A stretch of DNA of 64,000 nucleotides from CBDCFV01 sp965216425. GTDB lineage: Bacteria; Chloroflexota; Dehalococcoidia; Lucifugimonadales; UBA3495. The position numbers and the translations under genes are program-made. The notes under the pieces are model-generated. The model did no database searches. It was given only the letters and a program-made list of their open reading frames with translations, and was not told where the DNA came from. Positions 1 to 9,902 of this stretch are shown in pieces (positions within the stretch are counted from its first letter, which is position 1; every line of letters starts with the position of its first letter). The DNA lies in assembly GCA_965216425.1 (NCBI GenBank), contig CBDCFV010000005.1, positions 186,001 through 250,000 of the forward strand, written 5' to 3'.

Positions 1-146
1 TAACGCTTCTCTATGACTTGCACAGCAATCCTCACGGCCTGACTGAGATTCATTGGCAGCGGCCCTCGTCTTGGCCGCCCGTGGATGAAGTCGAAAGTAG
101 TGTAGGAGTAATCCGTTACCCCTGTCAAACAACTCCTGCGTTACGG

Positions 147-300
147 CAGGGCCTTTTCATTATCTCGTCTTTCCCGCGCAGGCGGGAATCCATATGGTCC
201 TGCCACGAGAAGGTTGCCATAGGCCACGGTCATATAGATTCCCGCTTCCGCGGGAAAGACGAGACCCATTTAACCCAATCCGGAAAATGAAAAGGCCCTG
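147..300. repeat. Large inverted-repeat element built on REP-like CATTCCCGCG units
   Basis: Outer arms CAGGGCCTTTTCATT (147-161) and AATGAAAAGGCCCTG (286-300) are exact inverted copies. Inside them a second inverted pair carries TTTCCCGCG...CGGGAA and TTCCCGC...GCGGGAAAG. The same CCTTTTCATT plus CGTCATTCCCGCG block recurs near 4570. This is a palindromic intergenic element abutting the 3' end of the MetE-like gene, and it may also stop transcription. Bases 1-146 hold nothing I can assign. Confidence 0.7.
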
Positions 301-312
301 TGCTTTACGGTT

Positions 313-1473
313 TCAGTTGCGCCCGGGCCAGGAGAGCGACTTGCTGGCAAGCTCGGCCCCCTCGCGCATCGAACGGAGCTTTAGCCACACCACCCCTTTG
401 TCCACACGGTTGGAACCGGCGGATGTGTCAAACCCGCAATCGGTCCCCGCCAGCACCCGTGTAGGATCGCCTCCCGTGGCTTACACGGCCAAGTGCAGGC
501 GGTCCGCCACCACTTCCGGATGCTCCACGTAGTTGGTCTTGGTGTCTATTACTCCGGCCACCAGCAGCATTCCTTCCGGCAGGGGGTGTTGCTGGTAGAC
601 CTTGTACTCATGGGCGTGCCTCGGATTGGCCATCTCCATAACCAACGCGCCTACGTTGGCCCGGTAGAGCAATGGCAGTATGTCTTGCAAGGGCACATCG
701 TAATGGTGGGGGCCTTCGCTGTTTCCCCAGCAAACGTGCAGGCGCACCTGTTCCTTGGGGATGTTCTGTATGGCGTAGTTGATGGCCTCGATATGGAGGG
801 CGACTAACTCCTGAAACTTCTCAAGAGGTTCATCCTGGTAAGAAACGTGCCGCTCCATGGCCAGGTCAGGGCAGTCCAATTGCAGGATGATCCCCTTGGA
901 AGCGATGAGTTCGTATTCCTTCCGCATCTCTCCTGCCAAGGCCATAACGTAGTCTTCTTGGCTGGCATAAAAGTCGTTCTTCATGGTCAACGCGATAATG
1001 CCCGGCGAAGCCGCGCTCATGAACAACTCCTGGGGCTGGACCTCCTTCTCCGGCACGGCCGCCAGCAGATCGTCGCACTCCGTCTCTGCCAAGTCCAACC
1101 GTTGGTAAGACAGGGGCCCAACGCAGGTTGGAACGTCACGCATCAACTGGATGGCCCTTGGCCTGCCGATAGTAGGGAATTCGTTCTGGTCCCGGTGCCC
1201 CCGCCGGGTCCAGGAGCCTCCAAAGCCTGACATACGTTGGGTTACGTAGGTGGAAAAGCTGACCCTGGACTGCTCTCCACCATTGATTACGTCCACGCCG
1301 GCTTCCGCTTGCGCTTGAACGACGTCGCCCGTGGCCTGACGGGCGGCCCAACGGAACGCCTCTTCATCGACCGGTTCCCCCCGGGAAACCGATCCTAGCA
1401 TTTCAACCAGCGCCTCCGGCCGGGGCAGGCTGCCGCAATGGGTCGTGAGTATGCGTTCGGTGCTGCGTTTCAT
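313..1473 (-). pseudogene. MetE-like cobalamin-independent methionine synthase family protein, interrupted by an in-frame TAA
   Basis: Resembles the C-terminal (catalytic) domain of MetE, the methyltransferase family that uses a zinc-bound thiol acceptor. The start chosen gives MKRSTERIL and then HCGSLPRP at residues 12-19. Zinc ligands are visible as His246 and Cys248 (HVCWGN). Translation stops at a TAA (481-483, codon 331). The same frame then continues for 55 codons to a TGA at 313, encoding the expected family ending with GTDCGF, whose Cys (about 346) is the last zinc ligand. With the stop ignored, the length of about 385 residues fits stand-alone family members. It is therefore a nonsense-interrupted gene or carries a base error. 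The truncated product would lack one zinc ligand. It is the last gene of a minus-strand cluster after the GMC oxidoreductase. The true methyl donor and acceptor are unknown. Confidence 0.8.
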
Positions 1474-1564
1474 AAGCCGATTAAACACAGAGGGCGCAAA
1501 GAACACGCCGAGAGCACAGATACTCTCGAATCAGTTTGCGCCTTCTGCGTTGAAACCTCCTGTA

Positions 1565-3112
1565 CTACCGCCCGTCCTTGATATAGTCGGCGACTTTTTC
1601 CCCTATCATAATGGTGGTCGCGTTGGTGTTGGCGCGTATGCAGTCGGGCATGACCGAAGCGTCGGCAACCCTCAACCCTTGGATGCCCTTGACCTTCAGG
1701 TGCTGGTCCACCACCGCCATCGGGTCGGAGTCCGGCCCCATCTTGCAGGTGCCGGAGATGTGGTGCGATGTGCCGGAGTTCCTGCGCAGCCAAGCGTTAA
1801 GTTCCTCGTCTGAGGACAGTTCTTCATCGGTCGGCATCACCCGTTCCATGACGATACTGGAAAAGGACGGATGATCAGCCAGTCGTACGCACATTCGTAT
1901 AGCTTCCCTCATACGCCGCAGGTCCTCTTCCTCTTGGTAGTAGTTATAGTTCAGGAACGGCTGGACGTGCGGGTCCGTCGACTGAAGTGTAAGCTCGCCC
2001 TGCCCAAGGGCCAATTGCAGGCTGGCGCTCATACCGATGTAGTTCAAATCGTCGTCGATCTCCACTTGGGCCGGACGGTGCTCACTGGTCATTAACATCG
2101 GGCTCAACTGCATGTCGTTGCGGAGGTCCGACCCTTCGATGGTGTAGCGCAGGCCGACTTGGATCACAGGCGCTTGAACGTCGGGTTTCTCGCCGACGGC
2201 CCTGAACAGCACTGCCGCGGATGGATGATCGCGCAGGTTCTTACCTACCCCGGACGAGTCGTGCACTACTTCGATGCCAAGGCTGCGCAGTTGTTCCGCC
2301 GGGCCTACTCCCGAGAGCATCAGAAGCTGGGGCGACGCCACTGCGCCGCTGCTGACCACGATCTCGTCGGCCTCTACCGTAAACACTTCACCGCCGCTTT
2401 CGGCCTCGATACCCACAGCCCTTTTGCCGTCGAATAGAATCCGGCGGGCCGTGACATTGGCCCTGATAGTCAGATTCAGCCGGTGGCGGGCTATGTCCAG
2501 GTAATTAATGGCCATGCTCATTCGCACGCCGTCGATGGTGTTGCGGGCCCTGGGCGACACGCCGGTGGACTCAGGATGGTTCTGGTCTTCATCGATGGGG
2601 TACCCCTCCGCCACACAGGCCTGCTCGAAGGCCTGGGCGTGGGGCAGCCATTCGCTCCTGGGCATACGCCGGACTGGTACGGGCCCGTCGGAGCCGTGAA
2701 AGTCTCCGCCGCCAAAGTCCAGGTCGGTTTCCAGCTTGTTGAAGTAGGGCAAAACGTTGACGAAGCTCCACTCGTCGTTGCCCCACTCGGCCCATCGGTC
2801 GTAGTCCTCCGGAATCCCCCGGAACAGTACTTGCCCGTTGACCGCGCTGGACCCTCCCGTTGCCTTCCCCCTGGGAATGACCAGTTCCGGCTGCTCCGGT
2901 GTTATCTGGGCGGTGTAACCCCAGTTGTGCGGGCCGTAGGCTGAAAGCCACACGTTGTTGCCCATCTTCAGGTCTTCCGGCAATTGATCAAAATCGGGGT
3001 AGTCCGGCCCCGCCTCCAGCAGCAACACCGAACGATTTGGGTCCTCGGATAGCCGAGTGGCAATTGTGCAACCCGCCGACCCGCCTCCTACAACGATTAC
3101 ATCGTACTTCAT
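1565..3112 (-). CDS. GMC-family FAD-dependent oxidoreductase (choline dehydrogenase-like)
   Basis: About 515 residues, the normal length for glucose-methanol-choline oxidoreductases, which oxidise an alcohol and reduce FAD. The N-terminal dinucleotide fold GGGSAG starts at residue 9 and is followed by the LLLEAG segment. The GMC signature ATGGSSAVNG lies near residue 90. The C-terminal active-site region SHHISGTCKMG gives the catalytic His, and RANTNAT gives the second active-site residue. The start at 3112 is chosen because GGAGGT lies just upstream; an in-frame extension to 3187 has no support. The gene lies 71 nt after the alcohol dehydrogenase, and both probably belong to one catabolic transcript. 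The substrate cannot be read from sequence. Confidence 0.93.
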   Translation of the reverse strand: MKYDVIVVGGGSAGCTIATRLSEDPNRSVLLLEAGPDYPDFDQLPEDLKMGNNVWLSAYGPHNWGYTAQITPEQPELVIPRGKATGGSSAVNGQVLFRGIPEDYDRWAEWGNDEWSFVNVLPYFNKLETDLDFGGGDFHGSDGPVPVRRMPRSEWLPHAQAFEQACVAEGYPIDEDQNHPESTGVSPRARNTIDGVRMSMAINYLDIARHRLNLTIRANVTARRILFDGKRAVGIEAESGGEVFTVEADEIVVSSGAVASPQLLMLSGVGPAEQLRSLGIEVVHDSSGVGKNLRDHPSAAVLFRAVGEKPDVQAPVIQVGLRYTIEGSDLRNDMQLSPMLMTSEHRPAQVEIDDDLNYIGMSASLQLALGQGELTLQSTDPHVQPFLNYNYYQEEEDLRRMREAIRMCVRLADHPSFSSIVMERVMPTDEELSSDEELNAWLRRNSGTSHHISGTCKMGPDSDPMAVVDQHLKVKGIQGLRVADASVMPDCIRANTNATTIMIGEKVADYIKDGR

Positions 3113-3183
3113 GCGTTTACCTCCATTTATTAGTAGTTCCGCTTGTACCCGATTCCCACATTTGGAGACTCCCAACGAGCCAA

Positions 3184-4200
3184 TCAATCAAAAACGAACA
3201 CGCACTTCCCTGTTGTAGCTCCGTCGAAGGTCTGGAACGCTTCGATCGCTTGGTCCAGGGAGTAGCGGTGAGTAATAAGCTTGGCCAGCGGGGCGCCCGT
3301 TTCAACGAAGAACCGGGCGATCTCAATAAGTTCAGACTTGCTGAAAGTCCAGGAACCGTAGATGGAAACCACCTTGAAAATGATGTCGCGGTTGAAGTCG
3401 ATTTCAGCTGGGCCGCCGATTCCGACGTAGCAGCAACGGCCGAACGGGCGCAGGCACTGCAGAGCCTGGCTCCTGGCTTGGGGATTACCGGAAGTTTCCA
3501 GTGAAGCCGACGCTCCGGCGCCTCCCGTCAGGTCGCGGATGGCTTGCGCCGCGTCAACGTCGGCGGAATTGACCACGTGGTCCGCACCCATGTCCAGGGC
3601 CAGTTGCAGCCGCTCCGGGACCACGTCCGTCGCAATCACCCTGGCTCCCATAGCTTTCGCCGACAGTGTGCCGCTGAGACCCACCGGCCCTTGCCCGAAC
3701 ACCGCCACCGTGTCCCTGCCTGAAACGTCCATCTTCCGCAGACCGTTCCACGCCGTCCCGGTTCCGCACGAGATGGCCGCTCCCTCCTCGAAGGACAACT
3801 CCTCCGGCAGGTGGACTAACGTCCGCGAGGGGACCAGTATGTAGTCCGCGTTGGCCCCGTGGCCGGTGCCGCCGCCAAAGGTAATCCGGCCGCTGGGACA
3901 CAGTTGCTCGTAGCCCATGGCGCAGATTTCGCAAACGCCGCAACCGGCGTAATGGTGACACATTACCCGGTCTCCAAGTTTCAGCCCCGGCGGCGCGCCG
4001 GGCCCCAACTCCTCGATGACGCCGCACGGCTCGTGCCCGGTGATCATGACCGTGGGAGCGGCGCCACGATACCGGTGCAAATCAGTGCCGCAAAGCCCTG
4101 ACGCTTTAACTCTGAGAACCGCGTCGCCCGGTCCGGCGTGAGGGTCCGGAAACTCTTGAATCTCCGCTTCCCGGTTTCCCTTGAAGGTTACGCCGCGCAT
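3184..4200 (-). CDS. Zinc-dependent MDR alcohol dehydrogenase
   Basis: A 338-residue medium-chain dehydrogenase/reductase. It has the catalytic zinc Cys in GLCGTDLHRYRG (about residue 37) and the GHEPCG motif (about 60). The full structural-zinc lobe (CHHYAGCGVCEICAMGYEQLC, four Cys, about 90-110) is present. The NAD(P)-binding motif is GQGPVG (about 168). The start is supported by GGGAGAG six bases upstream. It probably oxidises a small alcohol or polyol with NAD+, on the same transcript as the GMC oxidoreductase downstream. Sorbitol- and threonine-dehydrogenase-like proteins share these features, so the substrate is open. Confidence 0.92.
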   Translation of the reverse strand: MRGVTFKGNREAEIQEFPDPHAGPGDAVLRVKASGLCGTDLHRYRGAAPTVMITGHEPCGVIEELGPGAPPGLKLGDRVMCHHYAGCGVCEICAMGYEQLCPSGRITFGGGTGHGANADYILVPSRTLVHLPEELSFEEGAAISCGTGTAWNGLRKMDVSGRDTVAVFGQGPVGLSGTLSAKAMGARVIATDVVPERLQLALDMGADHVVNSADVDAAQAIRDLTGGAGASASLETSGNPQARSQALQCLRPFGRCCYVGIGGPAEIDFNRDIIFKVVSIYGSWTFSKSELIEIARFFVETGAPLAKLITHRYSLDQAIEAFQTFDGATTGKCVFVFD

Positions 4201-4343
4201 AGTTCTCTCCCGATAAGTGCGTTGAGGCGACGGACGCTGAAAGTGTGGCTATTGTAGTGGATGCTGACAGGATTCTACAAACAGAAAGCCCCACTCATCC
4301 ATGATGCGCGGGGCAATGGTCACGCCGTTATGTAAAGAACGCC

Positions 4344-4484
4344 TTACATCTGGTTGGCGGAGCACTCCTCAAGGCCTTTGAACGGCGTCGCGGTTACGTC
4401 AGCGGAAGCAGGCAGGGCCGAGCCCATAATACCCGCGGCCGCAACTACGACTATGAACACCAGCGGAACAAGCATACGCCTCAT
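4344..4484 (-). CDS. Small secreted peptide, 46 residues
   Basis: A short open frame beginning MRRMLVPLVFIVVVAAAG. It has a positively charged start, a hydrophobic core of about 20 residues and an ASA|D signal-peptidase-like site near residue 28. That would leave a mature peptide of about 18 residues with one Cys (LEECSANQM). A purine-rich GAGGTGAG lies just before the ATG. It sits alone between the alcohol dehydrogenase and the giant protease. It may be a real secreted peptide or the surviving 5' end of a longer secreted gene. I do not recognise the mature part. Confidence 0.4.
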   Translation of the reverse strand: MRRMLVPLVFIVVVAAAGIMGSALPASADVTATPFKGLEECSANQM

Positions 4485-4569
4485 AGCTCACCTCACAGGA
4501 TAATGTTGCGTACAGTAGCCGGAGTATACCCACCGGAAATACGGACGTCAACGGGATGCCGACGGAGAA

Positions 4570-4646
4570 CCAAGGCCTTTTCATTCTCTCGTCATTCCCG
4601 CGCAGGAACGTCACCCCCGCGAAGGCGGGGGCGGGAATCCCAGTCA
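4570..4646. repeat. REP-like palindromic intergenic repeat
   Basis: Contains CCTTTTCATTCTCTCGTCATTCCCGCGCAGG followed by an expanded CCCCCGCGAAGGCGGGGG palindrome and GGGAATCCC. It shares its CCTTTTCATT plus CGTCATTCCCGCG core with the 147-300 element. It lies between the small secreted peptide and the 3' end of the protease. The rest of 4490-4738 shows no gene. Confidence 0.7.
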
Positions 4647-4738
4647 TCCGCTGACAGCAACGTTCCTATACTTCCATGCGCATGAACTACGTCCCTCGTC
4701 TGTGCGGAAGTGACGTTCCTGCGCCCTCCCTGCGCCTT

Positions 4739-7700
4739 CTATGAGGAAAAATAGGCGATGATCACCGTTATCGCCTCTTCTTTGGTGATGATGCCGTTGA
4801 AATAATCAATCACCGCTGTGATGGCCTCGTCCTTGCTGATCGCCCCGTCGCCATCCTTGTCATACCGGCCAACCACATCATCCAAGGTCACCACGATGGT
4901 GTAGGTGCGGTGTGCCGCTTGGTCTTGCGACACCACTGTAACTTTGATGGTAGTGTCGCCCTCCGCCAAGTCGAGTTGATGCCCCGCCGATGCGCCGTCG
5001 GCGTCCGCAAGCGCCGTGCTGTTCACATCCAGGAACCCGACGGTTGCGCCGTTGTCGTTGGTGGCTGTAAACGTGGTCCGGGAGGCGGTCGCATCCGCTG
5101 TGTATTCTGTACGATAGGGATCGAATTGCGGGGTCAATGTCCCCGGACTGATGCTCAGGCCGCTCAGTAAAACGTCGCAGAACGGCAGACCGGCAACGGC
5201 GAGGTCGTGGTCGGTCAGGTTTCGCAACTCTTTGGGAATGCACCCGGTAAACCCGTTCTGCGAGATGTACAACTCCTCCAGGGCCTGGAGGTCGCCCAGC
5301 CAGGACGGTATCTCCCCTGTGAACCGGTTCTGTTCCAAGTACAACTTCACTAATTGATTGAGGCTGCCCAATTCCGAAGGCATGTTCCCGGTCAGATTGT
5401 TCTCAGAAAGGTCGAGTACTGCCAGTCCGGTCAAACTTCCCAACTCCGTCGGTATCCACCCGGTCAACTCGTTTTTGTTAAGACGCAACTCCGTCAAGGC
5501 GGTCAGGTTGCCCAACTCCGAAGGTATGCTTCCGGTCAGGTCGTTGTCCGACAGGTCCAGTTCCCTAAGGCCCGTAAGACCGCCCAGACCGGAGGGAATC
5601 TGGCCCGCCAGCCCCTTACCGCCAAGTTCCAGCTTCACAACCCGCCGCGGATTTCCCCCCAGCGTCACTCCGTCCCACCGGTGGAGGGCCAGTCCCGCGG
5701 TCCAGTTTAGCCCCGCGGAGCCCGCAAGGTCGTCGCGCAAGGACAGGAGAGCGTCGCAGTCGGTCAGCAACTCCGGACCGCCGGCCAATGTTGTCAACGC
5801 GCCATCATTGGAACAGTCCCTCATCCCAATATTGGGGGTACCGGTTAGCATGTTTGACCAAGCACCGGCTCCGGCGCTGTTGACGGCCCGTGTCTGAACA
5901 TCGTGTTGCGATCCGCCTGCCAAGCCGGTCAGTTCGTAGCTGAGATTGCCGCCGCCAGTCCTCCATATACCCTCCACGATGGTCCAATTGGCCTCCACCG
6001 TCTCATCGGCCTCCGTAGGGATGTATCGCAGGTCGTAGGACGTGGGGCTGGAGCCGCGGGCGACGGCAGGCGCGGACCAAACCACAGTCAGGGAGTCGTC
6101 TCCGGCGGTCAGGGAGTCCAGAGTGGGAGCAGTAGGGGTAAGTTCGTGCCCGTAGACCTTGATGGTCCATGAATTCATATACCCGGTCACGCCCGAAATG
6201 TGGTCGGTTATTCTGAGCTTCCACCGGCCGTTGGGATCTTCGCCCAAGTGCTTTGCCGAACCAAAGCGAAATTCACCGTACAACGGAATAGGAGAACTGG
6301 TTTCGTAGGGGTCGACCAGCTTCGAGACGGCTCCTGAAGGCGACTCCAACTCAATCTTAAGGTCACGGAAAGACGAATGTTGGAAAGAGACCTTGATCTC
6401 CACAAACTCGGTGAACTCTATATCCGTGTTCAGATAAAGCGTGCGGGTGACCGTTGTCGGGTTGCCTGGAGAAGAAATGTCGGGAATCCGCGCATTCAGA
6501 CTTCCTGATGCGACTTCTCCACTTTTCAGCGGCGGCAGGTTGGTCCAGTTTCTGGCAAGGTCGACCGCGGCCTTGGCGTCGACTACCCCGAAGCCGTACT
6601 CGTGGTTGAAGTGGTACCTTTCACTGTCCGACCCATGCTTGAAGACGCCGTCTTGCCATCCGATGTTCCTTTCATCATTCTTTCGTGCAGTGTTGGCGAG
6701 AATCAGCTTCAAATCACGCCACGTCACCTCCGGATTAACTTCGCGCATCAAAGCGGCCACACCGGAAACTATGGGAGTCGATGCGGAGGTGCCGCCGAAG
6801 GTGTAACGATACCGGTCGGAATTCTCGATGGTAACGATACCTTGATGGCCCGGCCTCAAATCGTTCGATGGAGCGCATACCCACAGGTTTGCCCCTTCCT
6901 CGGAATAGTAGCTTCTGATACCGTCGTCATTGACCGCGCAAACCGGGGTTATCGCATAGTAATTTGAATATTCTTCAAGGTTGGAATTGTCTCCGTTGTC
7001 TCCGCCATTGCCGGCGGCCCACACATAAAAGGTCCCCTTTCCTCCGTAGCCTTTCTCGACACCCGTCTTCACAACGGCTTCCCATAACGCGGTCACTCGC
7101 ACCAAGCCTGGATCGTCAACGCCTCCCCAACTATTGCTGGATATGGCGGTTACGCCTGGGTTACGACTCATGGCATCCAATTGGTTTAAGCTGACTGGTC
7201 CGGTAAGCAGGTTGTACCCGTATATGGTCGCCCTGGGTGCGACGCCGCGCACGCCGATATCATTATCGCGCGCCGCGATGAGGCCGGCCACCGCCGTGCC
7301 GTGGTGCTGGAAGGACCCGCGCACGTCGCCGTTTCCGGTGTAGTCGTGATTGAGATTCTTGTTGACGTTGACGGACAGGTCTTCATGGTAATGGTCCACG
7401 CCGTCGTCAACTACGGCTACGTTGACGCCTTCTCCTGTGATGCCTCCGTCCCAAACGGGTTCGACGTTTATGTCCTGATCTTCGTTGTCTCGATTCTCCA
7501 AATGCCACTGGCAGGAGTACAGGTCATCTCCAAACTGATCGTCACCCAACTCTCCGGTCTGCCGCTGACAATCGTTGACAAAGTTCGTATAGGCGGCATC
7601 CTCCAGGACGTGGACCGTGTATCTTACGGGTGCCTCAGATATCACCCTGACGTAGTAAACGCCCGCGGAGAAGTCGTCCCCGATTTCGAAACCATTGGTC

Positions 7701-9742
7701 AGTGCTCTCTCATTTACGCTGATTTTATTGCCCCTGCTGTCCAGCACCTCACCGAATACAAGTGAATCGCCCGTGCTTCTGCCGTAGAGGTACAGGTTGG
7801 TGTGCCTGCTGAGGTACAGACGGAAGTAGTCAACGTCGGTGGCAGTGTCAATTGTCCCAGGGGTTGGGGAGTCGAGGGTCAGACTGGTTGCGGAGGCAAT
7901 ATTTCCGCCGGGGTCAGTTGCGGTTTCCGCGCGTAGAGCGAAACCGCCGGTTCGTGTCCCGAAACTCCTTACTCTGATGTAGTAGGTCCCGGTTGCAAGA
8001 ATCCGACGGATATGGAAAGCGCGGTATCTGTCCAGGATGAGGCTGTCGTCATTCAACGCAATCCCGTTGAAGTCGCTGTCATACAGCACTCCAATGGTGT
8101 CCAAAACTACGTTGGTGACGGGACTGCCCGAGGCATATATCCAAACGTCGGCAGGGTTGGATATCACCAGCTTGTAGTACTCCTCATCAAAACCTTGGTC
8201 GATGGTGCCCGCCGCCGCAGCTCCACCAAGGTTCAAAGACCTCACGGGCTCGGCGAACAAGGCGTAAGGGCCGCTTTCCGGGTTGGGACCCTGCTGGTAG
8301 CCTCTGACCCGAATGTAGTAGGTCCCGGCTTCGAGTTCTTTCCGCATGAGGAAGTTGGCATCATCACCATCGTCGTCATCAGCGGCCAATGATGTTGTCC
8401 CGTCGCTGTCAAAGAGCTCTCCAACGGTATCGACCTCTCCGGTAGTGTAGACAAGGACCTCGGCAGCCGTATCGAGTTCGAGCTTGAACAGGTCTTCATC
8501 GGCGGTCCGGTTGGGGAGTGTACCGGTGACCGGGTCTATCAGGCCAATTGTCGGAGCGCCCAGGGTCAACTCTTCAGCCGTGGAAGTGTCGTTGCCCTGA
8601 TCAGCTACCGCTTGGGCATAGATCCGGTACGGCCCTGTTCTTCCCGCAAACCCGCTGACGGCGACGTAGTAGGTCCCCGCCGCCAGCTTTTTCGCTGTGA
8701 AGAAGCTGAGGCGACCCTCCGAGTAGACGCTGCCGTCGTTGTATACGAGCAGTGTTCCGCTGCTGTCCAGCAACTCCCCCACGGTATCGGTGTCGCCGAC
8801 GGCGTAGATCCATACGTCGGTCGCCGTTGACAGAGTGAGTCTGAAATAGTCTTCGTCGCCGCCTGAGCCGATAAAGCCGTATGCCGAATCGTCTATCGCC
8901 AGTGCGGCGGCGCTGGTGCGGTAGCCGCTCTGGTCTGCCACGTCTTCGACGTAAAGCCGATAAGGACCCGTTCTCTCGCGATAACCTAGAACGGCGAGGT
9001 AATAGACCCCCGGGTCAAGGGTCTGCCCGACAAAAAAATCGGCGGCCCCGTCGGATAAGGGACTGTCGTCGTTGGCCTCAAGTCGCACGCCTCGGTAGTC
9101 GAAGAGCACTCCTATAGTATCGACGTTCCCGGAGGTGTACATGACGACGTCAGCGGTCCCGGTTTTTGTGGAAAGGTCTATCTCGAAGAGGTCTATATCA
9201 CCCGCGGGCCCGATGATCCCGTCCACAGCCACACCTATGGTGAGGCCGGTGGCGTCGCCTATGAGACGGCCCTGGTCGTCTCCCGTAGTAGTGTGCAAGA
9301 TGTATGAGCCGGTCGCCGTCTCATACGCGCTTACGGAGATGTAGTAAGTTCCCGGGCCGAGATTCCTGCCAATAAAAAAATTGCGCGATTGATATGCGAG
9401 AACACTATCATCATTGGTTGCCATCAAAGCGCCAGCGTCGTCATAGACGGACCCGACGGTATCGGTGGACCCGCTGGTGTAAATCCAAACGTCGATCGAT
9501 GCTGTTTCGCCGGGTATCTCAAACCGGAAGTAGTCTACGTCGCCGGCGGTGTTGATGACTCCGTGTACCGAATCGCCCAGCGTCAAATCCGTAGCGGCGT
9601 CGATAGTGTCATCATGCCTGTCAACATCCTGCGCCAGGACTTCGCCGCCGGCCAGGAGGGCACACAGGAAAAGGCAGAATGCCAAGCACAACAGCCTGAC
9701 AGGTAACAGCATCAATAGGGACCTAGCTGGAATCGAGGGCAC
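4739..9742 (-). CDS. Giant secreted kexin-like S8 serine protease with PPC repeats, P domain, LRRs and C-terminal EF-hand tag
   Basis: A 1667-residue exported protein. The signal peptide covers residues 1-37 (VLA|QD). About six pre-peptidase C-terminal-type beta repeats (about 45-720) share GTYYI.V..Y and D.DYF motifs. The S8 domain (about 755-1065) has Asp779 (VVDDG), His814 (HHGTAVAG), oxyanion Asn912 (AAGNGG) and Ser986 (GGTSAS). DDG and TWRD are typical of the kexin/furin branch, and a proprotein-convertase P domain follows (about 1075-1200). Then come fibronectin III (about 1205-1300), plant-type leucine-rich repeats (about 1335-1510), a cadherin-like beta sandwich (about 1525-1625) and a C-terminal DKDGDG EF-hand with a repeated KDEAI/KEEAI helix (about 1628-1667). 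The start is GTG at 9742; an ATG at 9712 would keep the signal peptide. It probably degrades or matures extracellular protein; calcium dependence is inferred from the acidic motifs. Confidence 0.93.
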   Translation of the reverse strand: MPSIPARSLLMLLPVRLLCLAFCLFLCALLAGGEVLAQDVDRHDDTIDAATDLTLGDSVHGVINTAGDVDYFRFEIPGETASIDVWIYTSGSTDTVGSVYDDAGALMATNDDSVLAYQSRNFFIGRNLGPGTYYISVSAYETATGSYILHTTTGDDQGRLIGDATGLTIGVAVDGIIGPAGDIDLFEIDLSTKTGTADVVMYTSGNVDTIGVLFDYRGVRLEANDDSPLSDGAADFFVGQTLDPGVYYLAVLGYRERTGPYRLYVEDVADQSGYRTSAAALAIDDSAYGFIGSGGDEDYFRLTLSTATDVWIYAVGDTDTVGELLDSSGTLLVYNDGSVYSEGRLSFFTAKKLAAGTYYVAVSGFAGRTGPYRIYAQAVADQGNDTSTAEELTLGAPTIGLIDPVTGTLPNRTADEDLFKLELDTAAEVLVYTTGEVDTVGELFDSDGTTSLAADDDDGDDANFLMRKELEAGTYYIRVRGYQQGPNPESGPYALFAEPVRSLNLGGAAAAGTIDQGFDEEYYKLVISNPADVWIYASGSPVTNVVLDTIGVLYDSDFNGIALNDDSLILDRYRAFHIRRILATGTYYIRVRSFGTRTGGFALRAETATDPGGNIASATSLTLDSPTPGTIDTATDVDYFRLYLSRHTNLYLYGRSTGDSLVFGEVLDSRGNKISVNERALTNGFEIGDDFSAGVYYVRVISEAPVRYTVHVLEDAAYTNFVNDCQRQTGELGDDQFGDDLYSCQWHLENRDNEDQDINVEPVWDGGITGEGVNVAVVDDGVDHYHEDLSVNVNKNLNHDYTGNGDVRGSFQHHGTAVAGLIAARDNDIGVRGVAPRATIYGYNLLTGPVSLNQLDAMSRNPGVTAISSNSWGGVDDPGLVRVTALWEAVVKTGVEKGYGGKGTFYVWAAGNGGDNGDNSNLEEYSNYYAITPVCAVNDDGIRSYYSEEGANLWVCAPSNDLRPGHQGIVTIENSDRYRYTFGGTSASTPIVSGVAALMREVNPEVTWRDLKLILANTARKNDERNIGWQDGVFKHGSDSERYHFNHEYGFGVVDAKAAVDLARNWTNLPPLKSGEVASGSLNARIPDISSPGNPTTVTRTLYLNTDIEFTEFVEIKVSFQHSSFRDLKIELESPSGAVSKLVDPYETSSPIPLYGEFRFGSAKHLGEDPNGRWKLRITDHISGVTGYMNSWTIKVYGHELTPTAPTLDSLTAGDDSLTVVWSAPAVARGSSPTSYDLRYIPTEADETVEANWTIVEGIWRTGGGNLSYELTGLAGGSQHDVQTRAVNSAGAGAWSNMLTGTPNIGMRDCSNDGALTTLAGGPELLTDCDALLSLRDDLAGSAGLNWTAGLALHRWDGVTLGGNPRRVVKLELGGKGLAGQIPSGLGGLTGLRELDLSDNDLTGSIPSELGNLTALTELRLNKNELTGWIPTELGSLTGLAVLDLSENNLTGNMPSELGSLNQLVKLYLEQNRFTGEIPSWLGDLQALEELYISQNGFTGCIPKELRNLTDHDLAVAGLPFCDVLLSGLSISPGTLTPQFDPYRTEYTADATASRTTFTATNDNGATVGFLDVNSTALADADGASAGHQLDLAEGDTTIKVTVVSQDQAAHRTYTIVVTLDDVVGRYDKDGDGAISKDEAITAVIDYFNGIITKEEAITVIIAYFSS

Positions 9743-9902
9743 CTCACATCCTCACAACCACGGGGATAGGTACAACTGTGGACCGCGTCCGTTTTATTGG
9801 TCTTCGTTGGATACAACCGTTCCTAAGAGACTATCTCAAAACGAGCTGGCTTTGTTAAACCCCACTTGTAGACGACCAAAGCCTGTGGATTCCTGCCCTC
9901 AC
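9743..9902. other. Intergenic stretch with a partial MITE end
   Basis: Holds the upstream region of the protease gene. It contains one isolated copy of the ACTATCTCAAAAC terminal repeat (about 9831-9843) of the repeat family described at 19.8, 21.9 and 26.9 kb, followed by GAGCTGG, with no partner end nearby. No small gene or clear promoter is visible. Confidence 0.4.

Noticed and set aside
1..146. Start of the window as the tail of a gene
   Set aside because: An open frame exists but runs into the palindromic repeat and shows no coding signals.
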